Assembly (NCBI GenBank): GCA_003501385.1
Contig: DNPN01000260.1
Location: forward strand, 8,520 to 22,781
Length of the DNA stretch: 14,262 nucleotides
DNA from: Rhizobium sp.
Lineage (GTDB): Bacteria > Pseudomonadota > Alphaproteobacteria > Rhizobiales > Rhizobiaceae
Direction of reading: 5' to 3'
A program made the position numbers and the translations under genes. Of this stretch, positions 6,645-13,567 are shown one piece after another. The notes below the pieces were generated by a model that had not been told where the DNA came from, did not search any database, and saw only the letters and a program-made list of their open reading frames with translations. Numbering within the stretch: the stretch's first letter is position 1; every line of letters begins with the position of its first letter.

Positions 6645-7049
6645 ATGCAGATTCCACTCATTTTTAGCCCAGACCAAGCCGAGATGACCCATTCTAAAAA
6701 GCGCCGCAACAGTGCCTATGCGGCAACCCTTGCAACAGCCATCCTGCTCACAGGTCTTGGTGCCGCACCTGCCAATGCGGGACAAAGCGAGCTCTCCAAA
6801 ATCCTGTTTGGCACGACCTATGATGACAATGTGACTGTGGTGGATGCTGGCCACCCGGTACACCATCAAGACAGGGGTATACCGCCGACAGTCGTGTACG
6901 CCACACCGGACAGAATAAGAACAGCGCAGGCAGAAGTTGGCAACAACCCTGCCCTGCGCACGGCTCTGCAGAAGCGCAATATTCGCGTTCACAACGTCTT
7001 GTGGGTGCAAACGGCACTGAATGGCGGAACGGTCGTCTATTACAAATAA
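6645..7049 (+). CDS. Small secreted protein of unknown function
   Basis: A 134-residue protein I do not recognise. I choose ATG 6645 because GGAG lies 7 nt upstream; ATG 6684 (MTHSKKRR) is the alternative and has poor initiation signals. From the second start the sequence is a classic signal peptide: basic KKRR, a hydrophobic stretch (AATLATAILLTGLGA) and cleavage after ANA. The first start would add 13 residues before the basic region, an unusually long n-region. The mature part (about 89 residues) has no cysteine, ends in a Val/Tyr-rich stretch (GGTVVYYK) and contains a His-Pro-rich segment. It probably resides in the periplasm or outside. It follows cheW on the same strand but after 302 bp, so shared function is not implied. 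Confidence 0.75.
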   Translation: MQIPLIFSPDQAEMTHSKKRRNSAYAATLATAILLTGLGAAPANAGQSELSKILFGTTYDDNVTVVDAGHPVHHQDRGIPPTVVYATPDRIRTAQAEVGNNPALRTALQKRNIRVHNVLWVQTALNGGTVVYYK

Positions 7050-7082
7050 ATGTGACTGACAGACGTGAGATTGCATAAAATA

Positions 7083-7127
7083 AAAAGCCTACCCGCTGGC
7101 ATGACAACGGGTAGGTTTTGTTTTTTA
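7083..7127 (+). terminator. Intrinsic terminator, possibly bidirectional
   Basis: CCTACCCG (7088-7095) pairs with CGGGTAGG (7108-7115). An A-run precedes the stem and TTTTGTTTTTT follows, 34 bp after the secreted-protein stop. Since A- and T-runs flank both sides, it can also act on the minus strand. Confidence 0.85.
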
Positions 7128-7399
7128 ACATGACATAGAATGTTAGAACATTGATGACCATCCCGGTGGCTTGAGGATGATCTTCGCGACCCACAGGAGC
7201 TGGGTCAATGTCCTAAAACGGCAAGATGTCACGCCTATACAATCTGTGGTGAAGCTCACTTCAAAATCACTTCCCCCCACGCACAGACAATCTGCACGAT
7301 CATACCGGGCTAATAAACCCCCTAAATCGCAAGAGGGTCTTGAATGAGGCCCAGAGCGGCGACCTTTTTTGGGAGGATGCAAGCACAGATCCGCACAAC
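7128..7399. other. Convergent intergenic spacer with weak creA terminator candidate
   Basis: 272 bp past the terminator down to the creA stop codon. Overlapping minus-strand reading frames show no family resemblance. On the minus strand ACCCTC (7338-7333) can pair with GGGGGT (7322-7317), one G-U pair, then TTATTA. This is a weak terminator candidate for creA. I see nothing else. Confidence 0.35.
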
Positions 7400-7891
7400 T
7401 TATGGCTTTCCGTTTTTCCACGTCACTGTTTGATTAAAAAGCGGCACGGTGGAAATGCCCATCTTGGCAGACCCGTCGACAAGCTGACGGGAATGAATGA
7501 GGTAAACCAGGGTGTCGTTGTCCTTGTCATAAATCCGGTTCACCACCAGCGTCTTCCAAATCAGAGATCGCCCCTGACGAAACACCTCTTCGCCGGACTT
7601 GGAGAGATTGATGGCACCAATCTCAATCGGGCCTGTCTGGCGGCAAGCAATAGAATTGTTGGATGGGTCTTCAAACCAGTTGCCCTTGTGCAGCCGGTCA
7701 ATAATGGAGCGGTCAAAATAGGTGACGTGGCATGTCACACCTTTTACCTCCGGATCAGCGACGGCTTCGACCACAATATCATTGCCGGTCCAGTCCACGC
7801 CCACTTTGCCAATCACATCGGCAAGGGCAAAAGAGCCGGAAAGCCCCACAAGCGCCGCAGCCACCACAACTATCTTACGGAATTTCGACAT
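7400..7891 (-). CDS. creA: CreA family secreted protein
   Basis: A 163-residue protein with a signal peptide (basic SKFRK, hydrophobic IVVVAAALVGLSG, likely cleavage after FALA at residue 24). Conserved CreA-family blocks are visible: VKGVTCHVTYFD and DPSNNSIACRQTGPI, containing cysteines 54 and 83 that could form a disulfide, then FRQGRSLIWKTLVVNRIYD and a C-terminal LVYLIHSRQLVDGS. The family is widespread and periplasmic, but its biochemical role is unknown. GGAGAG lies 6 nt before the ATG, a strong ribosome-binding site. The exonuclease gene ends 66 bp upstream on the same strand, so cotranscription is possible. Confidence 0.93.
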   Translation of the reverse strand: MSKFRKIVVVAAALVGLSGSFALADVIGKVGVDWTGNDIVVEAVADPEVKGVTCHVTYFDRSIIDRLHKGNWFEDPSNNSIACRQTGPIEIGAINLSKSGEEVFRQGRSLIWKTLVVNRIYDKDNDTLVYLIHSRQLVDGSAKMGISTVPLFNQTVTWKNGKP

Positions 7892-7957
7892 AACACTCTC
7901 CAGCCTTCATCTGCTGAAGAGATATGGCATCAAAGCACGGTTACAAGGCACGCAGCT

Positions 7958-8590
7958 TCAAACAATCGCCCGCGCAGATGGCCGCCGAACCGAGCAAGCC
8001 TGATAGCCACCCGGAAACAACCGACCAACAGACAAGCCCGTCATTGCGGCAAGTTCGGCAACATCCTCTGCCCCTCTGCGATCCATCATCGCCACCACGG
8101 CCTGCGCGCACACAGCCGCATCTTCCGCCGCATTATGGTGTTGGAACGACAGATCCAAATGTGCTGCGAGAATATTCAACTTGTGCGACAGCAACTGCGG
8201 CCAGATCTTTTGCGCCAGCTTGACGCTGCACACATAGGAAAATGTCGGATAGGGCTGCCGGTAGGCATCCAGCGCACCACGCCAGACGGAAAAATCAAAC
8301 GCCGCATTGTGGGCAATCATCATCGCGCCCGCAACATCATCGGCAAATTCATCCATCACTTCGGGAAACTCGGGCGCATCCTCAACATGCTCGGGCCGAA
8401 TGCCGTGAATGGCAATGTTGAAGGACGAAAACCGCATGGTCCTGGGTCGGATCAACCGCTCTTCAACCCGCACCACAGCACCATCCTCAATCCACGCCAA
8501 GCCAACCGAGCACGCACTATCGCGCCCTTCATTGGCGGTTTCAAAATCGATGGCAATGGTTTTGCCGCTGGGCTGTGATGGTGATGACAT
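7958..8590 (-). CDS. DnaQ-like 3'-5' exonuclease (DEDDh)
   Basis: A 210-residue exonuclease-fold protein. Exo I is IAIDFETAN (D15, E17), Exo II is IAHNAAFDFSVW (D99), and Exo III is HNAAEDAAVCA (H152, D157), so all DEDDh metal-ligand and catalytic residues are present. It acts on 3' ends of DNA or RNA with two metal ions. It is a stand-alone exonuclease, not fused to a polymerase, so its substrate is open. I choose ATG 8590 because the extension to 8773 overlaps the divergent hydrolase gene and has no family likeness. The C-terminus (FPGGYQACSVRRPSARAIV) is basic. The divergent gap to the hydrolase is 51 bp, so promoters must overlap. Confidence 0.9.
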   Translation of the reverse strand: MSSPSQPSGKTIAIDFETANEGRDSACSVGLAWIEDGAVVRVEERLIRPRTMRFSSFNIAIHGIRPEHVEDAPEFPEVMDEFADDVAGAMMIAHNAAFDFSVWRGALDAYRQPYPTFSYVCSVKLAQKIWPQLLSHKLNILAAHLDLSFQHHNAAEDAAVCAQAVVAMMDRRGAEDVAELAAMTGLSVGRLFPGGYQACSVRRPSARAIV

Positions 8591-8641
8591 GAACGTGGCA
8601 TAGGCTGAAAGCGAGATTCGAGCAATGTGATGAGGCAAAAA

Positions 8642-9268
8642 ATGCCGAAGATTGCAGGCTTTCACTGCGAAATCGACAGGCACGATGGAGTGGGGCAACC
8701 GTTGGTGCTGTTGCATGGCAGCGGTCAGGATGAGACCTGTTGGGGTGATATTGCCGAAAAAATAGCGCCGCATTCGCCAGCATTTCGAGTGCGCGGAAAT
8801 ATAATATGGGAGGGTAAATTCGCGTTCTTTCGGCGAAAACCAGATCGGTCACTGGACATGCAGGACCTTGCCCGGTCTGTGGAAGAAATTGCATTTTTAC
8901 TGACAGAACTGCACGCTCTTTGCGGTAACCGAAAGCCGATTATGCTCGGCTATTCAAACGGTGCTATTTGCGCCACGGCAGTGATGCGAGACTTTCCTCT
9001 GGCAAGTGCAGGATCGATCCTGTTGCGCCCCGTGCCATTACCGCAGGAAACGGTCTTTGCATTAAGTCCGTCTTATCCTGTGCTGATCATTTCAGGCGAG
9101 ACAGACAGCCGCCGCAAACCAGACGATGGCGCAAGGTTGGCAGACCAGCTCAATGTAGCGGAAACCAATGATGTGACATGCCACACGCTGAACTGCGGCC
9201 ATGGTTGGGATACGGAAGGCCGGGATGTTGCAATTGCGCGACAGTGGTTTGCGCAACGATTTGAATGA
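8642..9268 (+). CDS. Alpha/beta hydrolase, carboxylesterase/phospholipase-like
   Basis: A 208-residue cytosolic hydrolase without signal peptide. The oxyanion-hole motif VLLHGSGQDE is at about 22-31, the nucleophile elbow GYSNGA puts serine at 105, the acid is likely D155 in SGETDSRRKPDD, and H187 lies in NCGHGWD, so a full catalytic triad is visible. The family (YpfH/serine-esterase-like) acts on carboxyl esters; the substrate is unknown. ATG 8642 is chosen because TGAGG lies 6 nt upstream; GTG 8627 and ATG 8630 are in-frame alternatives with no better site. It is divergent from the exonuclease gene and has no clear partner. Confidence 0.88.
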   Translation: MPKIAGFHCEIDRHDGVGQPLVLLHGSGQDETCWGDIAEKIAPHSPAFRVRGNIIWEGKFAFFRRKPDRSLDMQDLARSVEEIAFLLTELHALCGNRKPIMLGYSNGAICATAVMRDFPLASAGSILLRPVPLPQETVFALSPSYPVLIISGETDSRRKPDDGARLADQLNVAETNDVTCHTLNCGHGWDTEGRDVAIARQWFAQRFE

Positions 9269-9486
9269 TTCCTCTGTGATTGACAACCGAGCCCAATCAA
9301 TCAAAACTCAGCACATGATCGCACATCGCTCGACCCACGTGATGACACTTACCACCACCGTTCCACAGGGAACGTGGGGATGGTGTCGCGCGGCTAAAGC
9401 GTAACGACGATCAACCCCCACCAACCCTGCGATGATGAGCAGGGTTGAACAAGGCCCCTGCTCCTTTGCTAACAGAGAGAGCAGAT
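9269..9486 (+). promoter_or_regulatory. Structured leader before acetyltransferase, possible short ORF
   Basis: Two hairpins are visible. GACAC and GTTCC arms (from 9343, loop ACAG) pair imperfectly with GGAAC and GTGTC to about 9388. CAACCCTGC (9422-9430) pairs perfectly with GCAGGGTTG (9439-9447) with an 8-nt loop. The second has no T-run, so it is not a standard terminator. A short frame from ATG 9342 ends GTWGWCRAAKA, stop at 9404, inside and past the first hairpin. It lacks a ribosome-binding site, so leader-peptide attenuation is only a suggestion. TTGACA at 9280-9285 could be a -35, but no good -10 follows. Confidence 0.35.
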
Positions 9487-10038
9487 ATGCAAGACAACCC
9501 AGCCGTTATTGCCCCAATTATTCCCATTGCCGCCAACGCCAGATGGCAGCAAGGTCTGTTGATTCGTCCTGCGTCACCGGATGACGCTGAAGGAATCGCG
9601 GCCATGCAGAACCAGCCGGAGTTTCGCGCTGGCACGCTACGTCCTCCTTACGTCAAGGTGCAGGACGTGAGGAAATGGCTGGAAACACCTGCCCCCAATG
9701 CCATTTCCATTGTGGCCGTTATGAGCGACCGGATTGTTGGTCATGCAGGCTTTACCCAATCGTCAGGCCGCCGAAGCCATGTTGCCAGCCTTGGCATGGG
9801 GGTGCATGACGCATTTCAACGCCGCGGCATTGGCCGCGCTCTGCTGGGCGAGCTGGTTGCCATTGCCGATAACTGGATGAATATCAAACGGCTGGAGCTG
9901 ACTGTTTACACCGACAACACGGGTGCCATCGCCCTTTATGAAAGCTTCGGCTTCGAGCGTGAGGGCCTGCACCGCGCCTTCGCCTTTCGGGATGGCAGCT
10001 TTGTCGATGCCTATGCCATGGCCCGTATTCGGCCATGA
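9487..10038 (+). CDS. GNAT family N-acetyltransferase, YhhY-like
   Basis: A 183-residue cytosolic acetyl-CoA-dependent acetyltransferase. After about 22 N-terminal residues it begins LLIRPASPDDAEGIAAM, the first strand of the GNAT fold. Motif A is SLGMGVHDAFQRRGIGRALL, with the acetyl-CoA pyrophosphate loop RRGIGR. ADNWMNIKRLELTVYTDN, ALYESFGFEREG and FVDAYAMARI follow. The arrangement IVGHAGF...RRSHVASLGMGV...DNW...RIELTV-like closely recalls E. coli YhhY, an amino-acid N-acetyltransferase, but the true substrate cannot be told. ATG 9487 is chosen for the GAGAGAG purine run 5-10 nt upstream; ATG 9445 is in frame but lies in a hairpin arm. It is followed by a 7-bp stem hairpin at 10048. Confidence 0.88.
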   Translation: MQDNPAVIAPIIPIAANARWQQGLLIRPASPDDAEGIAAMQNQPEFRAGTLRPPYVKVQDVRKWLETPAPNAISIVAVMSDRIVGHAGFTQSSGRRSHVASLGMGVHDAFQRRGIGRALLGELVAIADNWMNIKRLELTVYTDNTGAIALYESFGFEREGLHRAFAFRDGSFVDAYAMARIRP

Positions 10039-10047
10039 TGACATTTT

Positions 10048-10069
10048 AGAGGGGTTTCAGCGCCCCTCT
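10048..10069 (+). terminator. Hairpin after acetyltransferase, possible terminator
   Basis: AGAGGGG (10048-10054) pairs with CCCCTCT (10063-10069), 9 bp after the stop codon. Only a short T stretch follows, so termination may be partial. It separates the acetyltransferase and helicase genes. Confidence 0.55.
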
Positions 10070-10082
10070 TCACCATCTTCAC

Positions 10083-10158
10083 GGGTTTTTGCAGTCAACC
10101 CCTGTACTTTCTTGGGTTTCCCGGTTAGGAACGCCTCAACATACCCGCAATCGGCGGG
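10083..10158 (+). promoter_or_regulatory. Helicase leader with small hairpins
   Basis: GGGTT (10083-10087) can pair with AACCC (10097-10101), and CCCGC (10144-10148) with GCGGG (10154-10158). Long structured 5' leaders occur on cold-shock helicase messages in other bacteria, but these stems are short and their role is only inferred. No clear promoter boxes are seen. Confidence 0.25.
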
Positions 10159-10207
10159 CGTCGTGCTTTATGCATGACCCTAGACAGACATTTCGAGAGA
10201 TGACCCC

Positions 10208-12208
10208 ATGACTATTTATGACGGCATCGTCCCGGCGATTGCCGAGGCCTTGCGCAAACGTGGTTACGCCACCCTCACCCCTGTTCAGCAAGCGATGATC
10301 GATGAAGATCTCGAAGGACGGGATGCGCTGGTTTCGGCCCAGACGGGTTCTGGTAAAACAGTTGCGTTCGGCCTCGCGCTGGCTCCTACATTGCTCGGCG
10401 ACGAAAACCGTTTTGACAGAGCAACCACCAAGCCTGTAGCACTCTGCATTGCGCCTACCCGCGAGCTGGCCTTGCAGGTTCAGCGCGAGCTGGAATGGCT
10501 GTACGAAAACACCGGCGCGGTTTTCGCGACATGTGTTGGCGGCATGGACATTCGCAACGAGCGCCGCGCGTTGGAACGTGGTGCCCATATTGTCGTTGGC
10601 ACACCTGGCCGTCTGCGTGACCACATTACCCGTCGTGCGCTTGACCTCTCCGGCCTGAAGGCCGTGGTGATGGACGAAGCCGACGAAATGCTGGACCTCG
10701 GCTTCCGCGAAGATCTGGAATTCATTCTCGAAGCATCGCCAGATGAACGCCGCACCCTGATGTTCTCGGCCACTGTGCCGCGCTCGATTGCTGATCTGGC
10801 CAAGAGCTATCAGCGCAATGCCAAGCGCATTGAGACCGTTTCTGAGCGCAAGCAGCACGTCGATATTGAATACCGCGCCATGCTGACCGCGCCTGCGGAT
10901 AAGGAAAACGCCATTATCAACGCGCTGCGCTTCTACGAAGCCCGCAATGCGATTGTGTTTTGCTCCACCCGCGCCAACGTCAACCACCTCACCGCCCGCC
11001 TGCACAATCGCGGCTTCTCGGTGGTGGCCCTGTCTGGCGAGCTGTCGCAGAATGAGCGTACGCACGCGCTGCAAGCCATGCGTGATGGCCGCGCCCGTGT
11101 GTGCGTGGCCACCGACGTTGCTGCCCGTGGCATCGACCTTCCCGGCCTTGAGCTGGTGATTCACGCTGATCTGCCCACCAATTCTGAAACCCTGTTGCAC
11201 CGCTCTGGCCGTACCGGCCGCGCAGGCAACAAGGGCGTGTCTGCATTGGTTGTGCCTATGAGCCAGCGCCGCAAGGCCGAACGCATTCTGGGCGGTGCCA
11301 ATGTGCAGCCTGCTTGGGTTGCTCCGCCGTCTGCCGATGAAGTTCTGGCGCGCGATGATGAGCGCCTGATGGCTGATCCGGTGTTTGACGAAAAGATCAC
11401 CGAAGACGAAACAGATACCATTGCACGCCTGCTGGCAGCACACGGCGCTGAAAAGATTGCCGCCGCTTTCTTGCGCGGCTATCGCGCCACCCGCTCGGCA
11501 CCGGAAGACCTGATGGAAGTCAAGGTTCAGCCCGCCCGCGAGCGCCGCGATAACGACACTTACGAGCCAAACACACCTTCGCGCCCACGCAGCGAGTTTG
11601 GCCCAAGCGCATGGTTCTCGCTGTCCATTGGCCGTCGCCAGAGCGCCGAGCCACGTTGGCTGATCCCGATGCTGTGCCGCAATGGCAACATCACCAAGAA
11701 CGAAATCGGCGCCATCAAGATGCAGCCGGAAGAGACCTTTGTGGAGATTTCACAAGCGCATCTGGATAAGTTCCTGACTGCTCTTGGCCCCAACAAGACG
11801 CTGGAACGCGGCATTATCGTCAAACAATTGCCGGGCATGCCAGATTTCAACGCACCACCAAAGGAACGCGCTGCCCGTCCGCCACGCGAGGATTCGGATT
11901 TTGCAGAGCGCAAGCCCCGTGGTGATGCCAAGCCTTATGGCGATAAAAAGCCATACGCCAAGAAGGCTGAATCCCCTGAGCGCCGCGTCTATAAGGACGA
12001 GCTCGCCAAAACCGATGCCGACGTCTGGGGCGAGCCAAAGCCCAAGAAAAAGCCCTACGTTGCTGGCGAAGGCCGCAGCTGGGACAAGCCCGCAAAGCCC
12101 GCCTTTGCAGGCAAGGGTGATAAGCCCGCTTACGCTGGCAAGCCAAAGGGCAAGTTCGACGGCCCCGCTGGCGGCGCTAAGAAAAAAAGCTTCAAGCCCA
12201 AGGGCTGA
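10208..12208 (+). CDS. DEAD-box ATP-dependent RNA helicase (DeaD/CsdA-like)
   Basis: A 666-residue cytosolic RNA helicase. The motifs appear in order: Q motif TPVQQAMI (24-31), motif I AQTGSGKT (44-51), Ia PTRELA (83-88), Ib GTPGR (131-135), II DEAD (156-159), III SAT (187-189), IV IVFCSTR (249-255), V ATDVAARGID (301-310) and VI HRSGRTGRAG (331-340). Residues about 466-540 (SAWFSLSIGRR, NEIGAIKM, ERGIIVKQLPG) fit the DbpA-type RNA-binding domain. The tail (about 545-666) is a Lys/Pro/Gly-rich, probably disordered region. DeaD-like helicases with this layout act in ribosome assembly and RNA decay, often at low temperature. ATG 10208 is preceded by GAGAG. A terminator with a GAAA loop follows the stop. 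Confidence 0.95.
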   Translation: MTIYDGIVPAIAEALRKRGYATLTPVQQAMIDEDLEGRDALVSAQTGSGKTVAFGLALAPTLLGDENRFDRATTKPVALCIAPTRELALQVQRELEWLYENTGAVFATCVGGMDIRNERRALERGAHIVVGTPGRLRDHITRRALDLSGLKAVVMDEADEMLDLGFREDLEFILEASPDERRTLMFSATVPRSIADLAKSYQRNAKRIETVSERKQHVDIEYRAMLTAPADKENAIINALRFYEARNAIVFCSTRANVNHLTARLHNRGFSVVALSGELSQNERTHALQAMRDGRARVCVATDVAARGIDLPGLELVIHADLPTNSETLLHRSGRTGRAGNKGVSALVVPMSQRRKAERILGGANVQPAWVAPPSADEVLARDDERLMADPVFDEKITEDETDTIARLLAAHGAEKIAAAFLRGYRATRSAPEDLMEVKVQPARERRDNDTYEPNTPSRPRSEFGPSAWFSLSIGRRQSAEPRWLIPMLCRNGNITKNEIGAIKMQPEETFVEISQAHLDKFLTALGPNKTLERGIIVKQLPGMPDFNAPPKERAARPPREDSDFAERKPRGDAKPYGDKKPYAKKAESPERRVYKDELAKTDADVWGEPKPKKKPYVAGEGRSWDKPAKPAFAGKGDKPAYAGKPKGKFDGPAGGAKKKSFKPKG

Positions 12209-12217
12209 ATGATAAAC

Positions 12218-12246
12218 GGGGCGGTGAAAACCGCCCCTCACCTTTT
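12218..12246 (+). terminator. Intrinsic terminator of the helicase gene
   Basis: GGGGCGGT (12218-12225), GAAA loop, ACCGCCCC (12230-12237), then TCACCTTTT. A GC-rich perfect 8-bp stem with a stable tetraloop 10 bp past the helicase stop codon. The T-run is short and interrupted. Confidence 0.75.
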
Positions 12247-12258
12247 GTAGGCACCCGA

Positions 12259-12288
12259 TCGTCATTGAACACATCGTCGTTGAACACA
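12259..12288 (+). repeat. 15-bp tandem duplication before the cysteine-cluster gene
   Basis: TCGTCATTGAACACA (12259-12273) is immediately followed by TCGTCGTTGAACACA (12274-12288), 14 of 15 identical, abutting the ATG at 12289. It occupies the place where a ribosome-binding site would sit, and no good Shine-Dalgarno site is visible. In-frame TTG codons inside the repeats (12265, 12280) could be alternative starts. Confidence 0.8.
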
Positions 12289-12705
12289 ATGCCAGACCCG
12301 CAAACACCCCGCGCCTGCGGCACCTGCACACTCTGCTGTCGTCTGCCAGACATTGACGAACTGTCCAAACCCGCCAACGAATGGTGCGTGCATTGTGTGG
12401 ATGGCATGGGTTGCACAATTTATCCCAACCGCCCCCAGACGTGCCGCGATTTTCTCTGTCTTTGGATGACGGATGCGCAACTCGGCGACGAGTGGGAACC
12501 CGCCAAAACCCATATGATGGTCTACACCCAAGGCCCGCAAGTGACTGTGTTGGTGGATCCGGCCTATCCGAATGCGTGGAAAACGGAGCCTTACAACAGA
12601 CGGCTTCAAGAATGGGCCAAAGAGGCGGAGGCGCGTGGCGGCTATATCATCGTCTTTGTGGGGGATGATGTGTTCAAGGTCGGAGCTGGAACTCGAGCGG
12701 CGTGA
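12289..12705 (+). CDS. CxxCxxCC (YkgJ-like) cysteine-cluster protein
   Basis: A 138-residue protein with nine cysteines in the first 57 residues: C10-x2-C13-x2-C16-C17 (RACGTCTLCCRLP), C33-x2-C36 (EWCVHC), C42 (GMGCTIYPNRP), C52 (TCRDFLC) and C57. This is the pattern of the UPF0153/YkgJ family, thought to chelate zinc or iron. No enzymatic role is established. The C-terminal half has WMTDAQLGDEWEPAKTHMM, VTVLVDPAYPNAWKTEPY and a strand-rich end. I choose ATG 12289; TTG 12265 would add eight residues encoded by the tandem repeat. It follows the helicase terminator and converges with the SDR gene 47 bp away. Confidence 0.85.
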   Translation: MPDPQTPRACGTCTLCCRLPDIDELSKPANEWCVHCVDGMGCTIYPNRPQTCRDFLCLWMTDAQLGDEWEPAKTHMMVYTQGPQVTVLVDPAYPNAWKTEPYNRRLQEWAKEAEARGGYIIVFVGDDVFKVGAGTRAA

Positions 12706-12752
12706 AGAAGGTCCGGCAAGTCAACAGCCCTTTCAATTCACCTCATCTGACA

Positions 12753-13505
12753 CTATCGCGCGAGATGAGCACCTCCATTGACGGGGATGACTTGACCGGT
12801 GATATGCCCGGCCCCCGCTGATGCAAGAAATACCACGGCAGCAGCAATATCACTCGGCCGCCCAACCTTTTTGGTAAAGGTCGCATCGGCGAGTTGCGTT
12901 CGACGCTCATCGCTAAGTTTACCATGAAAAAATTCTGTATTCTCAACAAACCCTGGTGCCACGACATTTGCAGTAATTTTCCGCGGTCCGAGTGAGCGGG
13001 CCAAATCGCTGGTCCAAGCTTCAATCGCGGACTTGGCTGCACCGTAAGACCCACCGCCACCAGTTCGTGCAGCAATCGACCCTATCGTGATGATCCGTGC
13101 TTGATCCGAAAAACGTTCAACAAGAGCCTCTGTCACGAGCACCGCCGATAGCACATTGGATTCGAAATTTGCCTGCCAACGCGACGCAACATCAGTCAAT
13201 CTGACTACTGGGTCCGATAGGAGTTCTGAGCTGAGGCTATCAGTGCGCGACAAGTCCGTATTGCCTCCTGCATTGTTCACAAGCACATCGACCGTCTCTG
13301 GTAATCGATTGAGAGCAGCGGCTACGGCCAGTGGGTCTGCCGCATCAAAAGCCACAGCCTCAACACCAATGGCCTTAGATATCTCATTCAACAGGCCAGA
13401 ACGTCTGCCCGTGATGAAAACGCGATCGCCCTCAGCGACAAAATACTCGGCACATGCGCGTCCAATGCCAGAAGCTCCACCCGTGACGACCACATTTCGC
13501 GTCAT
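12753..13505 (-). CDS. Short-chain dehydrogenase/reductase (SDR)
   Basis: A 250-residue classical SDR, cytosolic NAD(P)H-dependent oxidoreductase. Visible: cofactor loop TGGASGIG (8-15), ITGRR after strand 2 (R34/R35, favouring NADP), NNAG (77-80), N117, catalytic S143 in IGSIAAR, Y154 and K158 in YGAAK, PG at 184-185 and the C-terminal ITGQVIPVNGG. All catalytic residues are present, but the substrate cannot be inferred. ATG 13505 has GGAG and GAGAG just upstream; the in-frame extension to 13691 runs across the operator and antisense to marR and is rejected. It is divergent from the MarR gene with a 62-bp gap that holds a perfect palindrome, so it is the likely regulatory target. Confidence 0.92.
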   Translation of the reverse strand: MTRNVVVTGGASGIGRACAEYFVAEGDRVFITGRRSGLLNEISKAIGVEAVAFDAADPLAVAAALNRLPETVDVLVNNAGGNTDLSRTDSLSSELLSDPVVRLTDVASRWQANFESNVLSAVLVTEALVERFSDQARIITIGSIAARTGGGGSYGAAKSAIEAWTSDLARSLGPRKITANVVAPGFVENTEFFHGKLSDERRTQLADATFTKKVGRPSDIAAAVVFLASAGAGHITGQVIPVNGGAHLAR

Positions 13506-13537
13506 ATTCTCTCGCTCCAATGGAAAAACGTGATGAC

Positions 13538-13567
13538 ATAAATAATGTTTAGGCCTAAATAAAATCC
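13538..13567. promoter_or_regulatory. SDR/MarR operator palindrome and overlapping promoter DNA
   Basis: TTTAGGCCTAAA (13548-13559) is a perfect 12-bp palindrome in an AT-rich 30 bp (CATAAATAATG before it, TAAAATCC after it). It ends 8 bp before the marR ATG and lies about 43 bp from the SDR ATG. MarR proteins usually bind such short palindromes as dimers and repress both themselves and the divergent gene. The site takes the place where the marR ribosome-binding site should be, and none is visible. Confidence 0.65.

Noticed and set aside
7340..8578. 412-residue plus-strand frame across creA and the exonuclease
   Set aside because: It is antisense to two genes with clear catalytic or family motifs and has no family resemblance itself.
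8591..8773. 61-codon N-terminal extension of the exonuclease
   Set aside because: It overlaps the divergent hydrolase gene and has no similarity to DnaQ-like proteins, which begin shortly before the Exo I motif.
9201..9404. 67-residue plus-strand frame at the hydrolase end
   Set aside because: Its first part overlaps the last third of the hydrolase gene in another frame; only its last 20 codons were kept, as a tentative leader peptide.
10136..11443. 435-residue antisense reading frame over the helicase gene
   Set aside because: The plus strand encodes all DEAD-box motifs there, and the antisense frame covers exactly that region with no recognisable domain.
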